DNA of 24,315 nucleotides from CAYTSW01 sp964440605 (GCA_964440605.1 CAYTSW010000031.1:1-24315); one strand, 5' to 3'; counted from the first letter of the stretch, positions 1 to 7,273 are shown. Notes: generated by a model from the sequence alone, not told the origin. A program made the numbers and translations.

Positions 1-95
1 ACGGCGCGGGCGACGAGGCCGTTGAAGGCGCCGGGGATGCCGAGGGGGGTGGTGGACTGGATGGCGTTGCGGAGGGATGGCCGCGTGTCACTCAC
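1..95 (-). CDS. Methylisocitrate lyase-like protein (PrpB / isocitrate lyase-PEP mutase family), N-terminus only
   Basis: A GTG at 95-93 overlaps the TGA of the upstream thiolase gene (GTGA overlap) and opens a frame that runs off the left edge. The 31 visible residues include TTPLGIPGAFNGLVARA. That stretch resembles the first strand of the isocitrate lyase/PEP mutase barrel, where methylisocitrate lyases read roughly 'PGAFNALVARLAE-AGFEAVYVSGAG'. PrpB splits 2-methylisocitrate into pyruvate and succinate in the methylcitrate cycle. The PrpD-like gene at 3775 supports this reading. None of the catalytic residues (KKCGH region, metal-binding Asp) lie in the window, so a related family member such as a PEP mutase-like or oxaloacetate decarboxylase-like protein is possible. 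Confidence 0.6.
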   Translation of the reverse strand, partial: MSDTRPSLRNAIQSTTPLGIPGAFNGLVARA

Positions 96-1282
96 CGCTC
101 CACCACCATCGCCACCGCGTTCCCCCCGCCCAGGCACAGCGCCGCGACGCCCTTCTTCGCGTCCACGCGCTTCATCTGGTACAGGAGGGTCGTCAGGACG
201 CGGGCGCCCGAGCAGCCGATGGGGTGGCCCAGGGCGACCGCGCCGCCGCAGATGTTCACCTTCTCCATCGGGATGTCGCTGGCCCGCACGTTCTGGAGCA
301 CCTGGGCGGCAAACGCCTCGTTAAGCTCGAAGAGGTCGATGTCGCTCACCTTCAGGCCCGCCTTCTCCAGCACCGCGGGGACCGCGAGGGAGGGGGCGGT
401 GAAGATGTCGCGCGGGGCGACGCCCGAGGTGTGGTAGGCGATGATCTTGGCCATCGGCTCGACGCTTATCTCCTCGGCGGCCTTGAGGCTCGAGACGATG
501 CAGGCCGCGGCTCCGTCGGAGATCTGCGAAGCGTTGCCGGCGGTGACCGAGCCGTCCTTGTTGAAGGCGGGGCGGAGCTTGGCGAGGCCGTCGGCGTTGG
601 TCTCGGGGCGGATGCCCTCGTCGGCGGCCAGGCCGTCGCCCTTGCGCTGGTTGCACTGCTCAGCGCTGAGCTTGACGAGCTCGGGCGCGAAGTGGCCCTC
701 CTTCGTCGCCTCGGCGGCGAGGCGGTGCGAGCGGGCGGCGAAGGCGTCCTGGTCTTCGCGGGAGATGTCGTGCTTGCTGGCGACGTAGTCCGCCGAGTCG
801 CCCATCATGCAGGTCTCGAAGGCGCAGCGGAGGCCGTCGTAGGCCATGTGGTCTTCGAGGGCGCCGGGACCGAACTTCACGCCGGCGCGGACGTGGGCGA
901 AGTGCGGGGCGCGGGTCATGCTCTCGATGCCGCCGGCGACGACGACCTGGTTGTCGCCCGCTTTGATGGACTGGGCGGCCATCATGACGGACTGGAGCCC
1001 CGAGCCGCAGACCTTGTTGATGGTCTGGGCGGACATGGTGTCGGGGAGGCCGGCCTTGAGGGCGGACTGGCGGGCGGGGTTCTGCCCGAGCCCGGCCTGG
1101 AGGACGCAGCCCATGATGACCTCGTTGACGCGCTCGGTCGCGGCGGGGATCTCCTTGAGGAGCGTCTCGATGACGTAGCCGCCGAGGGCGGGCGAGTCGA
1201 CGCCCGAAAGCGAGCCGAGGAAGCGGCCGATGGGGGTGCGCTTGGCGTTAAGGATGACGGGCGTCGTATCGGCGTTGGCCAT
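92..1282 (-). CDS. Acetyl-CoA C-acetyltransferase (thiolase family)
   Basis: This 396-residue protein has the full length usual for thiolase II enzymes. Visible landmarks are the acyl-accepting cysteine in NKVCGSGLQSV (Cys92), the NEAFA motif (321-325), the GHPIGCSGAR motif with catalytic His353, and the second active-site cysteine in CLGGGNAV (Cys383). It should catalyse reversible condensation or thiolysis between two acetyl-CoA and acetoacetyl-CoA, or thiolysis of related 3-ketoacyl-CoAs, in the cytoplasm. The ATG at 1282 is preceded by a GAGAGG Shine-Dalgarno sequence eight bases away (1291-1296 on the plus strand). The stop overlaps the start of the PrpB-like gene, so the two are probably translated as one unit. 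In that setting a role in degrading odd-chain or branched acyl-CoAs to acetyl-CoA plus propionyl-CoA is a reasonable inference. Substrate chain length cannot be read from the sequence. Confidence 0.93.
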   Translation of the reverse strand: MANADTTPVILNAKRTPIGRFLGSLSGVDSPALGGYVIETLLKEIPAATERVNEVIMGCVLQAGLGQNPARQSALKAGLPDTMSAQTINKVCGSGLQSVMMAAQSIKAGDNQVVVAGGIESMTRAPHFAHVRAGVKFGPGALEDHMAYDGLRCAFETCMMGDSADYVASKHDISREDQDAFAARSHRLAAEATKEGHFAPELVKLSAEQCNQRKGDGLAADEGIRPETNADGLAKLRPAFNKDGSVTAGNASQISDGAAACIVSSLKAAEEISVEPMAKIIAYHTSGVAPRDIFTAPSLAVPAVLEKAGLKVSDIDLFELNEAFAAQVLQNVRASDIPMEKVNICGGAVALGHPIGCSGARVLTTLLYQMKRVDAKKGVAALCLGGGNAVAMVVER

Positions 1283-1382
1283 CGGAGAGACCTCTCGGTT
1301 GACGGTGTGTGTTCGGGTAAGCAGGCCGCGTGCGGCGTGGGTGAGAGTTTAGACGGCGGGATCGCATGGGGGCGCAGCGTGG

Positions 1383-1408
1383 CACTGACCCGGCTTTGTG
1401 GGTCAGTG
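1383..1408. repeat. Perfect 9-bp inverted repeat, member of a dispersed intergenic repeat
   Basis: CACTGACCC (1383-1391) and GGGTCAGTG (1400-1408) are perfect reverse complements around an 8-base loop. The left arm plus loop (CACTGACCCGGCTTTGT) closely matches the reverse complement of part of 6555-6589, where CACTGACCCGGCTCTGT can be read. Two gaps therefore share one element. No T-tract follows, so a simple intrinsic terminator is unlikely. Confidence 0.65.
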
Positions 1409-1426
1409 TTTGAGTCGGCCCGACTC

Positions 1427-1553
1427 CCGGGTGGCACCGGCGGCTTGCCAACAGGTGCTGGGCGCGGAGAGCGGACACGGGCGAACAAGCCGCCCGCGGC
1501 ACCCGAGTGTGTTGAGGGCCGGACACGGGCGGGCAAGCCGCCCGTGGCACCCG
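1427..1553. repeat. Cluster of short GC-rich repeats: two direct copies and one degraded inverted copy
   Basis: Two 34-base direct copies lie at 1472-1505 and 1520-1553. They differ at three positions and share the core CAAGCCGCCCG-y-GGCACCCG. A third, degraded copy in inverted orientation lies at about 1427-1452 (GGTGGCACCGGCGGCTTGCC). Each copy is itself partly palindromic around the CGGGCG...CGCCCG core. The cluster resembles the small interspersed palindromic repeats seen between genes in bacterial genomes. Its function is unknown. Confidence 0.65.
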
Positions 1554-1578
1554 TACACCCTTGGGAGTCGTTGCGCCA

Positions 1579-1584
1579 TAGTCT
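1579..1584 (+). promoter_or_regulatory. Candidate -10 hexamer TAGTCT just before the MscS start codon
   Basis: TAGTCT fits the TANNNT pattern and ends 5 bases before the ATG at 1590. No Shine-Dalgarno sequence lies in between, so a leaderless or near-leaderless transcript is possible. No good -35 is visible. Confidence 0.25.
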
Positions 1585-1589
1585 CGCTT

Positions 1590-2888
1590 ATGGCTTCTCC
1601 CGCAGAACGTCCTCCTAGCGACCCGCCGGAAGTCGGCACGCAGGTGCTCGACGCGTTCGACGGCGTGGGCGAACTCGCGACTCAGGTGCCGGTGATGCAG
1701 TACCTCGCGACGCTGCTCGTCGGGACCCTCATCTACGCCTTCGTGCTCTTCGTCATCCCGTGGGTGTTTCGCAAGAAGACCGGCTTTGTGCGCATGCTCC
1801 GGCGGATGCGGGTGGCGGGGATGGTGCTCGTGCTGCTGCTGGTGGCGCGGATCGTCGGGCTCGACTGGATGACGCCCGAGGTGTCGCCCGCAGTGATCGA
1901 GGGGGCCGAGCGGTGGCTGACGGTGCTGATCATCGGCGCGCTGGCGTGGACGCTGATCATGCTGGTGACGGGGCTGGACGACCTGCTGCTGTCGCGGCAC
2001 CGCGTCGACGTCGCGGACAACCACCGCGCGCGGCGGGTGCACACGCAGACCAAGGTGCTTGTGCGCACGCTGGTGGTGATCATCGCGATCGTCGCCGGCG
2101 CCTGGGCGCTGATGACCTTCCCCGACGCGCAGAAGGTCGGGCTGAGCCTGCTGACTTCGGCGGGCGTGTTCGGGCTGATCATCGGCCTGGCGGCGCGGCC
2201 GACGGTGGAGAACCTGCTGGCGGGCCTGCAGATCGCCTTCACGGGCGTGATCAACCTCGATGACGTGGTGATCGTGGAGGGCGAATGGGGCTGGATCGAG
2301 GAGATCCGCGCGACGTATGTGGTGGTGAAGATCTGGGACCAGCGCCGGCTCGTCGTCCCGCTGCACTACTTCATCCAGCAGCCGTTCCAGAACTGGACGC
2401 GGCGGACGGCCGACCTGTTGGGGACGGTCTTCCTCAAGTGCGACTACACGGTGAATGTGGACCGCGTGCGGGCTGAGCTGAAGCGGCTGGTCGAGCGGAG
2501 CGACCTCTGGGACACGCGTGTCGCGATCGTGCAGGTGACCGACGCGAGCGAGAAGACTGTGGAGCTGCGCGCGCTGGTGAGCGCTTCGAGCAGCCCGCGG
2601 CTGTGGGACCTGCGGGTGTACGTGCGCGAGGGGCTGATCCAGCACCTGCAGCGCGAGCAGCCCGGCGCGTTGCCGCAGTTCCGCGCGCACGTGCGCGAAT
2701 CTCAGGAGGCCGACGAGACGAAGCGACCGGCCGAAGCGCCGCATTCGGAGCGGCTGACGGCTCCGGAGAGCAACCCGGAGACGTCGCTGGACGCGCAGTT
2801 GCAGGCCGAGCGTGAGGCGGAGCTGCAACAATCCGACGTGCCGCCGGCGTCGGCGGCGGACGACCCGGCGCGAGGGAGCCGACCGTGA
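1590..2888 (+). CDS. MscS-family mechanosensitive ion channel
   Basis: This 432-residue membrane protein has about five hydrophobic segments (roughly 36-60, 76-91, 109-127, 158-176 and 185-213). The last is the pore-lining MscS helix, with GVFGLIIGLAARPTVENLLAG, minus its final residue, as the key stretch. The MscS beta-domain follows (about 222-285, including the D-D-V-V-I-V-E and W-D-Q-R-R-L-V-V-P motifs), then the cytoplasmic alpha/beta region to about 380. A hydrophilic, probably disordered tail rich in Glu, Ala and Pro makes up the last 50 residues. Such channels open under membrane tension and release solutes on osmotic downshock. I chose the ATG at 1590 because translation upstream would run through intergenic repeats. 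The stop overlaps the start of the next gene by four bases, so co-translation with the CPBP protease is likely. Confidence 0.9.
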   Translation: MASPAERPPSDPPEVGTQVLDAFDGVGELATQVPVMQYLATLLVGTLIYAFVLFVIPWVFRKKTGFVRMLRRMRVAGMVLVLLLVARIVGLDWMTPEVSPAVIEGAERWLTVLIIGALAWTLIMLVTGLDDLLLSRHRVDVADNHRARRVHTQTKVLVRTLVVIIAIVAGAWALMTFPDAQKVGLSLLTSAGVFGLIIGLAARPTVENLLAGLQIAFTGVINLDDVVIVEGEWGWIEEIRATYVVVKIWDQRRLVVPLHYFIQQPFQNWTRRTADLLGTVFLKCDYTVNVDRVRAELKRLVERSDLWDTRVAIVQVTDASEKTVELRALVSASSSPRLWDLRVYVREGLIQHLQREQPGALPQFRAHVRESQEADETKRPAEAPHSERLTAPESNPETSLDAQLQAEREAELQQSDVPPASAADDPARGSRP

Positions 2889-3655
2889 GCGAGACATCCG
2901 TGGGGACGGAGAGGCCGAACGCAGGCCAGCCGCGCGTCGCGGGACCGCTGATTCGGGTGTGGCTGGCGATCGAGCTGGTGGGGCTGTACTGGGTGGGGCC
3001 AGTGTTCATCGACTTCACGGACCGCACGCAGGGGCGGTTGCTGATGCCGGGCTTGTTGGCGGTCGCGGCGTTGCTCTTCGCGGTGCTCTGGTTCGACCGG
3101 CGCTTCGATCGGCGGTCGCTGTGGAACCTGCGTGGGTTTCGTGCGGAAGCGGGGCGCATCTGCGGCACCGCGGTCATCGCCTTCGGCATCATGCTGGCGC
3201 TTGCGTGGTGGGTGAGCGAGCAGGCTTGGGCGCCGATGCGTGACGGCGAGGTGGCGATCGAGCCGCTGGCGCTGTTGCAGCGCGCGCCGATCGTCGTGCT
3301 GGCGATCTGTGTGCTGTATCCGTTGCTATCGGTGTATCCGCAGGAGATCATCCTGCGGACGTTCTTCTTCCACCGCTACGGCCCGCTGTTCGGGCGGACA
3401 TGGATCACGGTCATCGGCAGCGCGCTGACGTTCGCCTGGGTCCACATGATCTTCGTCGCCGACAAGGGCGACCCGCTGCAATGGATCCCGGTCTACCTGT
3501 GCATCCCGGCGGGGCTGCTGTTCGGGTACACGTACGCGAAGACGAAGAGCACGATCGCCAGCGGCTTCGAGCACGCGCTGGTAGGCGACTTCATGTGGAT
3601 CGCGGGGCTGGGGTGGTTCTTCTTCGCGGGCGGGGCGGTGGCGAACGGGGGGTGA
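2885..3655 (+). CDS. CPBP (CAAX/Abi) family intramembrane glutamic protease
   Basis: This 256-residue polytopic membrane protein begins at a GTG that overlaps the MscS stop (GTGA), so it probably relies on translational coupling. Family motifs are visible in order: PQEIILRTFFFHRY (motif 1, Glu154 and Arg158), FAWVH (motif 2, Phe183 to His187) and FEHALVGDF (motif 3, His230). These form the usual active site of CPBP/Rce1-like proteases. The canonical first motif is E-E-x-x-x-R, but here the first Glu is Gln153. Family members with Gln at this position may occur, so loss of activity should not be assumed. The substrate is unknown. CPBP proteins include prenyl-protein proteases and bacteriocin-immunity proteins, and nothing nearby favours either role. 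Confidence 0.85.
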   Translation: MSETSVGTERPNAGQPRVAGPLIRVWLAIELVGLYWVGPVFIDFTDRTQGRLLMPGLLAVAALLFAVLWFDRRFDRRSLWNLRGFRAEAGRICGTAVIAFGIMLALAWWVSEQAWAPMRDGEVAIEPLALLQRAPIVVLAICVLYPLLSVYPQEIILRTFFFHRYGPLFGRTWITVIGSALTFAWVHMIFVADKGDPLQWIPVYLCIPAGLLFGYTYAKTKSTIASGFEHALVGDFMWIAGLGWFFFAGGAVANGG

Positions 3656-3679
3656 GGCCTCTTTCGCTGTCTCTGGTGG

Positions 3680-3698
3680 GACGGGCTTCCAGCCCGTC
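3680..3698. repeat. Perfect 8-bp hairpin with 3-base loop in the gap before prpD
   Basis: GACGGGCT (3680-3687) and AGCCCGTC (3691-3698) pair perfectly around TCC. The hairpin lies 25 bases after the CPBP stop and could end that transcript. No T-tract follows it. It may instead belong to the same class of small palindromic intergenic elements seen at 1383-1553. Confidence 0.5.
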
Positions 3699-3727
3699 GG
3701 GTCTGCCAACTGCCAGCCGGTCTCCAC

Positions 3728-3768
3728 TAGACTCCCTCCCCCACTGGCCCCACCAGCCTCCCGAGGAG
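3728..3768 (+). promoter_or_regulatory. Candidate -10 (TAGACT) and strong Shine-Dalgarno sequence for the PrpD-like gene
   Basis: TAGACT lies at 3728-3733. The same hexamer forms the -10 of the better-supported promoter at 15788. No clear -35 is visible. GAGGAG at 3763-3768, six bases before the ATG, fixes the start at 3775 rather than further upstream in the same open frame. Confidence 0.4.
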
Positions 3769-3774
3769 CCCCCG

Positions 3775-5403
3775 ATGACCGCCACCGCGTCCGACGCGTA
3801 TACCCATCTCCCCGCCGACTCCAACCAGGCGCTCGGCATCGCCCACTACGCCATCGACTTCGTCAAGGGCGGGCTCGGCTCCGGGCCGTCGCAGGCCGTC
3901 AAGCAGCGGACCGAGCTGTTCCACACCGACTCGGTGTTCTGCGGCATCTCGGCACTGGCGCTGGGCACCAACGCGCCGACCGTCCTGCGCGAGGAGGCGC
4001 TCGACTACCCGGCGCACTCGGGCGAGAAGGGCGCGACCGTCTTCGGGCGCGACGAGCGCGTCAAGAGCGAGAAGGCCATCGTCGCCAACTGCGCCGCGGT
4101 GCGCGAGTGGGACTCCAACGGCACCAACTTCGGCTACAACCCGCAGCGCAACCACACCGCCGGCGAGTTCGGGCACAACGACTTCTATCCGGTCGCCGTC
4201 GCGGCGTGCCAGGAGCTCGGCTTGGGCGGCGACGTGGCGCTGCGGGCGATGATCGCGCACGACGAGATCCGCGGGCGGCTGGCCGAGGTCTTCAGCCTCA
4301 AGACGTACAAGATCGACCACGTGGTCCACGGCGCAATCGCCTCGGCCGCGGTTTATGGCGCGCTCTACGCGATGGCGGGCCAGGCGACGGTCGAGCAGAT
4401 CGAGTCGGCGATCGGCATGACCGTCGCCCACTACATCCCCTGGCGGGCCATCCGCGCGGGCAAGCAGCTCTCGGACTCCAAAGGCTCGTCGGCCGCGCTC
4501 AGCACCGAAGCCGCGGTGCTGAGCATGAAGCGTTCGATGCGCGGCTTCGTCGGCCCGCGCGACGTCTTCCGCAACCCCGAAGCCATCTTCCGCTTCTTCG
4601 AGCCCACCACCAGCGGCGACCAGCGCTGGACCGAGCTTGCGCCCGCGCCCTTCGAGCTGTATCTCGCGCACTCGGGCGATGACTTTGCCGTCATGGGGAT
4701 GCACTTCAAGCTGGGGCTGTACGAGCACCAGTCGGCCGGCGCGTTGCAGGGCATCATTGACCTCGTCGCCAAGCACCCGGAACTGCTCGATGACCCCTCG
4801 GGCGCGAACATCAAGGGAGTGACCATCACGGCGTACGAGCCGGCGTTCGGGATCATCGGCAACCCCGCCAAGAAGGACCCGCGCACGCGCCAGTCGGCCG
4901 ACCACTCGATGGCTTACATCGTCTCCACGCTCGTGCGCAAGGCGCTGGAGCACGTGCGCGACCACGACGCGCTCGACACCTCGGGCGGCGCCCACGACGC
5001 CGTCTGGAAGGCGCTCATGCTCGAGCCCTACGACTACAAGGTCGACGAGACCGCCATCTTCCACCCCGTTGCGCGCGAGCTGATGAACAAGATCGACTTC
5101 CGCCACGGCGGCGCGGAGTACGACGCCAAGTATCCCGACGGCATCCCCACCAGCCTGACCATCCACACCGCCTCGGGGCAGGACCTCGACTCGGGACTGG
5201 TCATGTACCCCGGCGGGCACGCGCGGAATACCACGGCGGACCTCGAGCGCATTCTCGACCACAAGTTCCGCCTGCTCGGCGCGCTAGCCGTCGATGACCC
5301 CCAGGGAGCGATCGACCAGCTCGCGAACCTCGAAGGCAAGTCGGCGGAGGACGTGCAGCGGCTATACCGCTTCGACATCCTCGACCGCGGTCGGTTCGAG
5401 TAA
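3775..5403 (+). CDS. prpD: MmgE/PrpD family protein, probable 2-methylcitrate dehydratase
   Basis: This 542-residue soluble protein has the MmgE/PrpD all-helical fold signature. The segments W-D-S-N-G-T and YNPQRNHTAGEFGHNDFYPV (about 110-140) are followed by AHYIPWRAIRAGKQLSDSKG and a G-F-V-G-P-R-D-V-F motif. PrpD dehydrates 2-methylcitrate to 2-methylaconitate in the methylcitrate cycle, which turns propionyl-CoA into pyruvate and succinate. It is somewhat longer than the roughly 480 residues typical of PrpD and MmgE. The family also contains other dehydratases and cis-aconitate decarboxylase, so the substrate rests on context: a probable PrpB start and a thiolase lie 2.5 kb away on the other strand. 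The gene stands alone on its strand and meets the next gene head-on. Confidence 0.85.
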   Translation: MTATASDAYTHLPADSNQALGIAHYAIDFVKGGLGSGPSQAVKQRTELFHTDSVFCGISALALGTNAPTVLREEALDYPAHSGEKGATVFGRDERVKSEKAIVANCAAVREWDSNGTNFGYNPQRNHTAGEFGHNDFYPVAVAACQELGLGGDVALRAMIAHDEIRGRLAEVFSLKTYKIDHVVHGAIASAAVYGALYAMAGQATVEQIESAIGMTVAHYIPWRAIRAGKQLSDSKGSSAALSTEAAVLSMKRSMRGFVGPRDVFRNPEAIFRFFEPTTSGDQRWTELAPAPFELYLAHSGDDFAVMGMHFKLGLYEHQSAGALQGIIDLVAKHPELLDDPSGANIKGVTITAYEPAFGIIGNPAKKDPRTRQSADHSMAYIVSTLVRKALEHVRDHDALDTSGGAHDAVWKALMLEPYDYKVDETAIFHPVARELMNKIDFRHGGAEYDAKYPDGIPTSLTIHTASGQDLDSGLVMYPGGHARNTTADLERILDHKFRLLGALAVDDPQGAIDQLANLEGKSAEDVQRLYRFDILDRGRFE

Positions 5404-5432
5404 CACGCGACGCGCCCGGCGCGCGCAAGAAC

Positions 5433-5489
5433 CCACCGGCCGGTCCGACGAGCCCTCGGGAGAGACGGGCTGGCCGAACGGGCCGGTGG
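5433..5489. terminator. Candidate bidirectional terminator between convergent genes
   Basis: CCACCGGCC (5433-5441) and GGCCGGTGG (5481-5489) pair perfectly, with a nested AGCCC/GGGCT stem (5451-5455 with 5467-5471) inside. The structure sits in the 141-base gap between the convergent prpD and PEP-CTERM-like genes. A T-rich run (GTGTTTCTTTCC) begins about 15 bases downstream on the plus strand, so it is not a classical intrinsic terminator. Confidence 0.45.
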
Positions 5490-5544
5490 ATCCTGACAGA
5501 GGAGTGTTTCTTTCCGCCTGCCCTGCGTGTAGGCCGGGTGTCGA

Positions 5545-6318
5545 TCAGCGGCGGCGCCTGGTCGCGAGGAGGCCCGAGAGGGCGAGGAGTCCGGCGGCGC
5601 CGGGGGTGGGCACGAAGACGGTCGTGGTGTCGAAGCCGCTGCCATCGAACCAGCCTTCGCCGCCGGCGGGGAGGTTGTCGATCGAACCGTCGGCGTTGTA
5701 CGAGGGGTTGAAGTTGCGGTAGGGGTGCATCCAGAGGCCGAGCTGTTCTTCGAAGCCGATGCCGTACCACGGGTCGGTGGCGTCGGGGTACATCGGGTTG
5801 TGGTTGTTGATGGTGGACGCGTCGATGCTGAAGGCGATGGTGCGCGAGCCGTCGGAGTTGTCGGTGAGCGCGACGCTGGAGACCCAGCTCTGATCGTTGA
5901 CGCCGTGGATGAGGTCGGGCGTCTGGTTGCCCGAGGTGTTGCCGTCGCCGTCGCGGTAGCTGGTGCGGGTGTTCTTGCCGTTGTAGGCGTAGGCGGAGAT
6001 GAGTGGGTTGGCGGCGTCGCTTGCGTCGACGTAGAGCAGGGCGAGCTCGCCGGCGTGGCCCTTGGGGTTGGGCCCGTTGTTGACGGCGAGCGTCATGCCC
6101 GAGGTCACCTGGTTCGAGAAGGTGACGGACCAGGTGAAGTCGTTGCTGACGGTGTTGAAGACGGCGTCGACGTTCTGGAGGTGGCCCCCGTTGTCGTTGA
6201 TGCCGTAGGAGCCCGGATCGCCTCGTTCCCAGCTCCAGGCGTAGACAGAGCCGTTGGCGGAAGCGGCGGCGCCGAGCGAGGCGCCGATGGTGAACGCGGT
6301 AAGCGTGGTGCGGATCAT
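5545..6318 (-). CDS. Exported protein with PEP-CTERM-like sorting tail
   Basis: This 257-residue protein starts at an ATG (6318) preceded by a purine-rich GGGGAGAGAAAC sequence. It opens with a signal peptide (MIRTTLTAFTIGASLGAAAS). The body is rich in Asn, Asp, Gly and aromatic residues, as in secreted beta-sandwich proteins, and I recognise no catalytic motif. The last residues, PTPGAAGLLALSGLLATRR and two more Arg, have the tripartite layout of PEP-CTERM and related sorting signals: a short Pro-containing motif, a hydrophobic helix and an Arg cluster. An exosortase-type enzyme would be expected to process it elsewhere in the genome. Function of the mature part is unknown; it may be surface or extracellular matrix material. 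An open frame extends 64 codons upstream but has no signal peptide and poor composition, so the shorter start is preferred. Confidence 0.8.
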   Translation of the reverse strand: MIRTTLTAFTIGASLGAAASANGSVYAWSWERGDPGSYGINDNGGHLQNVDAVFNTVSNDFTWSVTFSNQVTSGMTLAVNNGPNPKGHAGELALLYVDASDAANPLISAYAYNGKNTRTSYRDGDGNTSGNQTPDLIHGVNDQSWVSSVALTDNSDGSRTIAFSIDASTINNHNPMYPDATDPWYGIGFEEQLGLWMHPYRNFNPSYNADGSIDNLPAGGEGWFDGSGFDTTTVFVPTPGAAGLLALSGLLATRRRR

Positions 6319-6610
6319 GTTTCTCTCCCCTGTGTCCGAGTCGTGTGTTTCAGGAGCGGCGGTGCGAGCCGCTGGGGAGAGGCAGTGCAGGAGGCGTGCC
6401 AAGGCGGGGCGGTCGATCGCGACGGTGATCCGCGGGCCGATTACCGGATCAGCGTTGGTGATGGGTGGAGGTGTTGCCTGAACACGACGCGGGATGTGGT
6501 GCGGGGGCAACGGCGCGAACCGGAGGGCAGGAGCACAGACCTCGCGGGGCCGCGGTCAGTGGCACCCTGCGTACAGAGCCGGGTCAGTGGCGTGCGACGT
6601 CACTGCGCTT
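6319..6610. other. Intergenic region upstream of the PEP-CTERM-like gene
   Basis: These 292 bases separate two minus-strand genes. They hold the Shine-Dalgarno sequence of the PEP-CTERM-like gene, a minus-strand TTGGCA that could be a -35 without a clear -10 partner, and a dispersed repeat copy at 6555-6589. I see no gene here. Confidence 0.5.
6555..6589. repeat. Second copy of the dispersed intergenic repeat seen at 1383
   Basis: GTCAGTGGCACCCTGCG is followed by TACAGAGCCGGGTCAGTG. The right part is the reverse complement of the left part of the 1383-1408 element (one mismatch over 17 bases). GTCAGTG occurs twice here as a direct repeat. GGCACCC also matches the core of the repeats at 1472-1553, which links the two repeat groups. 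Confidence 0.55.
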
Positions 6611-7261
6611 TCAGTTGATCCAAGGGCGACCGCCGGTGAGTTCTCGGATCTCGTTCTCGGTGCCGACGCGGAGGAAGTAGACGACGTAGCGCCACGTGTC
6701 GCGTGTGACGACGACGGGGACGTAGACGGTTTCGGAGCCGGTAACGCTGCCAAAGTCGTCGCGGCCCCTCCCGCGACGGAAGCGGAAGTCGGAGAAGTAG
6801 GCGGTCTGCGGGGCGTACTCGATGGTGTCGCGCGGGCCGATGAAGACCTCTGCGACAACGGCGTAGTCGGCGCCGGTCTCAGCGGCGAACACGCGCAGGC
6901 GCGGATCGAAGAGGTCGAGCCCGCCCGCGGCGGTGATGTCGCTGGTGCCCAACAGCGCGACGTTCTCTGCCGGCGCGTCGACGCGCAGGGCGGCGAGGAA
7001 GCGTTCCTGTTCTTCGAGGAGCATCTGGCGCGACCACTCGTCGAGCGGCGTGTCGCGGGCGATGCGGCGCTCGTACGCCGCATCGCGGTACTCCGCCAGA
7101 CGTTCCCACTCCACGGGGCGCACGACAGCGGTTTCGCGCGGCGGGACGTCGGCATCGCGCAGCGGCGGGACGGGCCGGTAGGCCTCCTGCCACGGTGACG
7201 AGCATCCCGACAGCACGCCCCCGACCATCGCCACGACTATCACTCGTGCGCTTTGGTTCAT
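6611..7261 (-). CDS. Putative lipoprotein of unknown function
   Basis: This 216-residue protein begins with a lipoprotein signal peptide. A short n-region containing Arg6 leads into a hydrophobic stretch and the lipobox LSGC, with Cys20 as the lipidation site, followed by Ser-Ser. The mature part is charged, with a helical region rich in Arg and Glu (about 60-95). A mixed region contains GADYAVVAEVFIGPRDTIEY, and the end holds paired aromatic strands (DTWRYVVYFLRVG). I do not recognise the family. An in-frame ATG seven codons upstream (7282) is possible but would put seven extra residues before the signal peptide. The gene has no Shine-Dalgarno sequence; TATCCT lies six bases before the ATG. 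It is divergent from the ThrE-like gene. Confidence 0.75.
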   Translation of the reverse strand: MNQSARVIVVAMVGGVLSGCSSPWQEAYRPVPPLRDADVPPRETAVVRPVEWERLAEYRDAAYERRIARDTPLDEWSRQMLLEEQERFLAALRVDAPAENVALLGTSDITAAGGLDLFDPRLRVFAAETGADYAVVAEVFIGPRDTIEYAPQTAYFSDFRFRRGRGRDDFGSVTGSETVYVPVVVTRDTWRYVVYFLRVGTENEIRELTGGRPWIN

Positions 7262-7267
7262 GGCGAA

Positions 7268-7273
7268 AGGATA
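7268..7273 (-). promoter_or_regulatory. Candidate -10 hexamer TATCCT next to the lipoprotein start codon
   Basis: Read on the minus strand, TATCCT (7273 to 7268) ends six bases before the ATG at 7261. This is the spacing expected for a leaderless transcript. There is no Shine-Dalgarno sequence and no clear -35. Confidence 0.3.

Larger units (their letters stand above)
1283..1589. other. Divergent intergenic region between thiolase and MscS genes, carrying repeats
   Basis: These 307 bases hold no convincing gene. They contain the thiolase Shine-Dalgarno sequence, a possible minus-strand -10 (TAAACT, reading 1351 to 1346), a 9-bp hairpin (1383-1408), and a cluster of short repeats (1427-1553). 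An open frame runs through the repeats into the MscS gene from 1398, but its composition is repeat-like and unlike MscS proteins, so it is not taken as coding. Confidence 0.6.

Noticed and set aside
1398..1589. Upstream extension of the MscS reading frame
   Set aside because: The extension translates intergenic repeats and lacks any MscS-like N-terminal feature; the ATG at 1590 gives a normal protein.
77..1618. Long open frame antisense to the thiolase gene (513 codons)
   Set aside because: The opposite frame has an unbroken thiolase with all catalytic motifs. The antisense product is Gly/Ala/Arg/Val/Asp-rich low-complexity protein, as expected from third-position GC bias.
3727..5262. Long open frame antisense to prpD (511 codons)
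   Set aside because: Same reasoning: a compositional shadow of a well-supported gene, with no recognisable domain.
5445..5510. Glycine-riboswitch-like words (CGGGAGAGAC, GGCCGAACGGGCC, GACAGAGG)
   Set aside because: The CTCTCAGG-type partner strand is missing, and no plus-strand gene lies downstream. The segment is better explained as a hairpin between convergent genes.
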